Source: Parapristionchus giblindavisi (taxonomy: Eukaryota; Nematoda; Chromadorea; Rhabditida; Diplogasteridae). Taken from it: a stretch of DNA of 64,000 nt. The DNA is taken from the NCBI GenBank assembly GCA_943737045.1, contig CALSFV010000209.1:558001-622000 (forward strand). Reading direction: 5' to 3'. Position 1 is the stretch's first letter. Every line of letters starts with the position of its first letter. The notes beneath the pieces are model-generated. The model ran no database searches, was not told the origin of the DNA, and saw only the letters and a program-made list of their open reading frames with translations. The position numbers and the translations under genes are program-made. Positions 63,330-64,000 of this stretch are shown here, piece after piece.

Positions 63330-64000
63330 CCGGCTCAGTAAGATTCGAGGGTTGAGCCACTGACCCCGGACATCGACCCCACCGATTTGGCTCAAAATTT
63401 TTTTGTGGATACCCCCATGAGCCCCCATCACCAAATGGGTATTCATTAGGGCTGGATCCTTGAAACACAGAAGTGGCGGGTTGTCGAAATTTGAAAACTC
63501 GATTTTCACCAAAACAAAATGGAGCGACCTAGGACCAATGTTAGTGTCGATTAATTATAAGTATAACTAGACAACAACGACTAGATATATGACGGTCCGG
63601 AGATCCGATCGCAAACAGATTTTTTTAAATTCTCAAAACATTCTAAAATTAATTAAAATTTTAAAACAAAAAACGGCAGCCCAATTTTTGATTCATTTTA
63701 TAGAGCAAAAAATTCCGCGTCGAATGAGGCAAAAAAATCAAAAATCGATCGACCCGTGTTTTGAGATAAATGAACCTGAAGACGACCCGAAAATATTTTT
63801 GTTTTCAAACCCCCTCATGTTTGTACTCATATTGTAGAACTCGTCGAGTAGAACAACTTTTATGTTGAACGTTTTGTCTGAAACTCATGCACAAGAGAAA
63901 TACGTGAGTTTAATTTCTTCTCACAGTTTTTCAGTCAATTTAGAGTAAATCGAAAGTAAAATATTTTTTGTGCACAAAGTGATTACGCCTATATTGTAGA
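63330..64000. other. No recognised gene
   Basis: The 63350-63530 stretch has a gaggacccc / aaaactcgattttcacc character reminiscent of the ends of other fold-backs here, but no partner is found before the window ends. Confidence 0.3.

Overview
The window is AT-rich DNA from a nematode, most likely a free-living rhabditid-type worm. The evidence is: tiny 43-70 bp introns ending in TTTCAG-like acceptors; multi-exon seven-transmembrane chemoreceptor genes of the nematode Str superfamily (Srh/Sri type) plus a second serpentine type; an astacin protease of the nematode NAS layout (astacin-EGF-CUB); RTE-like LINE ends; and Tc1/mariner-type repeats. I cannot name the species. No bacterial operon, rRNA or convincing functional tRNA is present. 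| Layout: 1-2.4 kb holds a partial minus-strand chemoreceptor (gene A). 2.6-8.5 kb is mostly repeats with some unassigned exon-like ORFs. 8.9-20.4 kb is repeats plus copy A of a chemoreceptor-bearing segment. 20.4-24.9 kb holds a seven-exon chemoreceptor (gene B) that lacks its last exon. 26-27 kb has a LINE remnant and a TA-flanked MITE. 27.5-30.9 kb is a broken astacin-EGF-CUB gene split by a 2-kb palindromic element. 33.9-34.2 kb is a reverse-transcriptase-element fragment. 35.6-38.3 kb is the best gene of the window, an eight-exon chemoreceptor of 333 codons (gene D) with a LINE end and MITEs in its introns. 42-46 kb holds a broken chemoreceptor of another type (gene E) and two transposase remnants. 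46.1-48.5 kb is a giant palindrome. 48.8-52.05 kb is copy B and 53.3-57.4 kb is copy C (inverted) of the chemoreceptor segment, with a small secreted-peptide gene at 52.8-53.1 kb between them. 57.4-63.08 kb is an inverted duplicate of 43.2-44.88 kb, enlarged by a four-level nest of transposons. | Genome dynamics: the window is a chemoreceptor gene nursery and graveyard. Segments were copied in direct and inverted orientation and then invaded by fold-back elements. Paralogous empty sites let several insertions be read directly: a Tc1-type palindrome with TA duplication, a fold-back with nested hAT and mariner insertions, and a hairpin inside gene E. At least six repeat classes can be separated by ends and target duplications: CAAGGG ends with 3-bp TNA, CAGGGCTGGG ends with 8-bp (hAT-like), CAGT ends with TA (Tc1/mariner-like), a TTAGG-ended mariner with TA, several TTAA-flanked families (piggyBac-like targets), and a GC-rich palindrome ending in tgcatcgttacatttgcc. 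Several fold-backs carry tRNA-derived A/B-box segments. The standout candidate for something undescribed is the long-TIR element at 58389-62307, whose unique core encodes a conserved-looking protein that I do not recognise.
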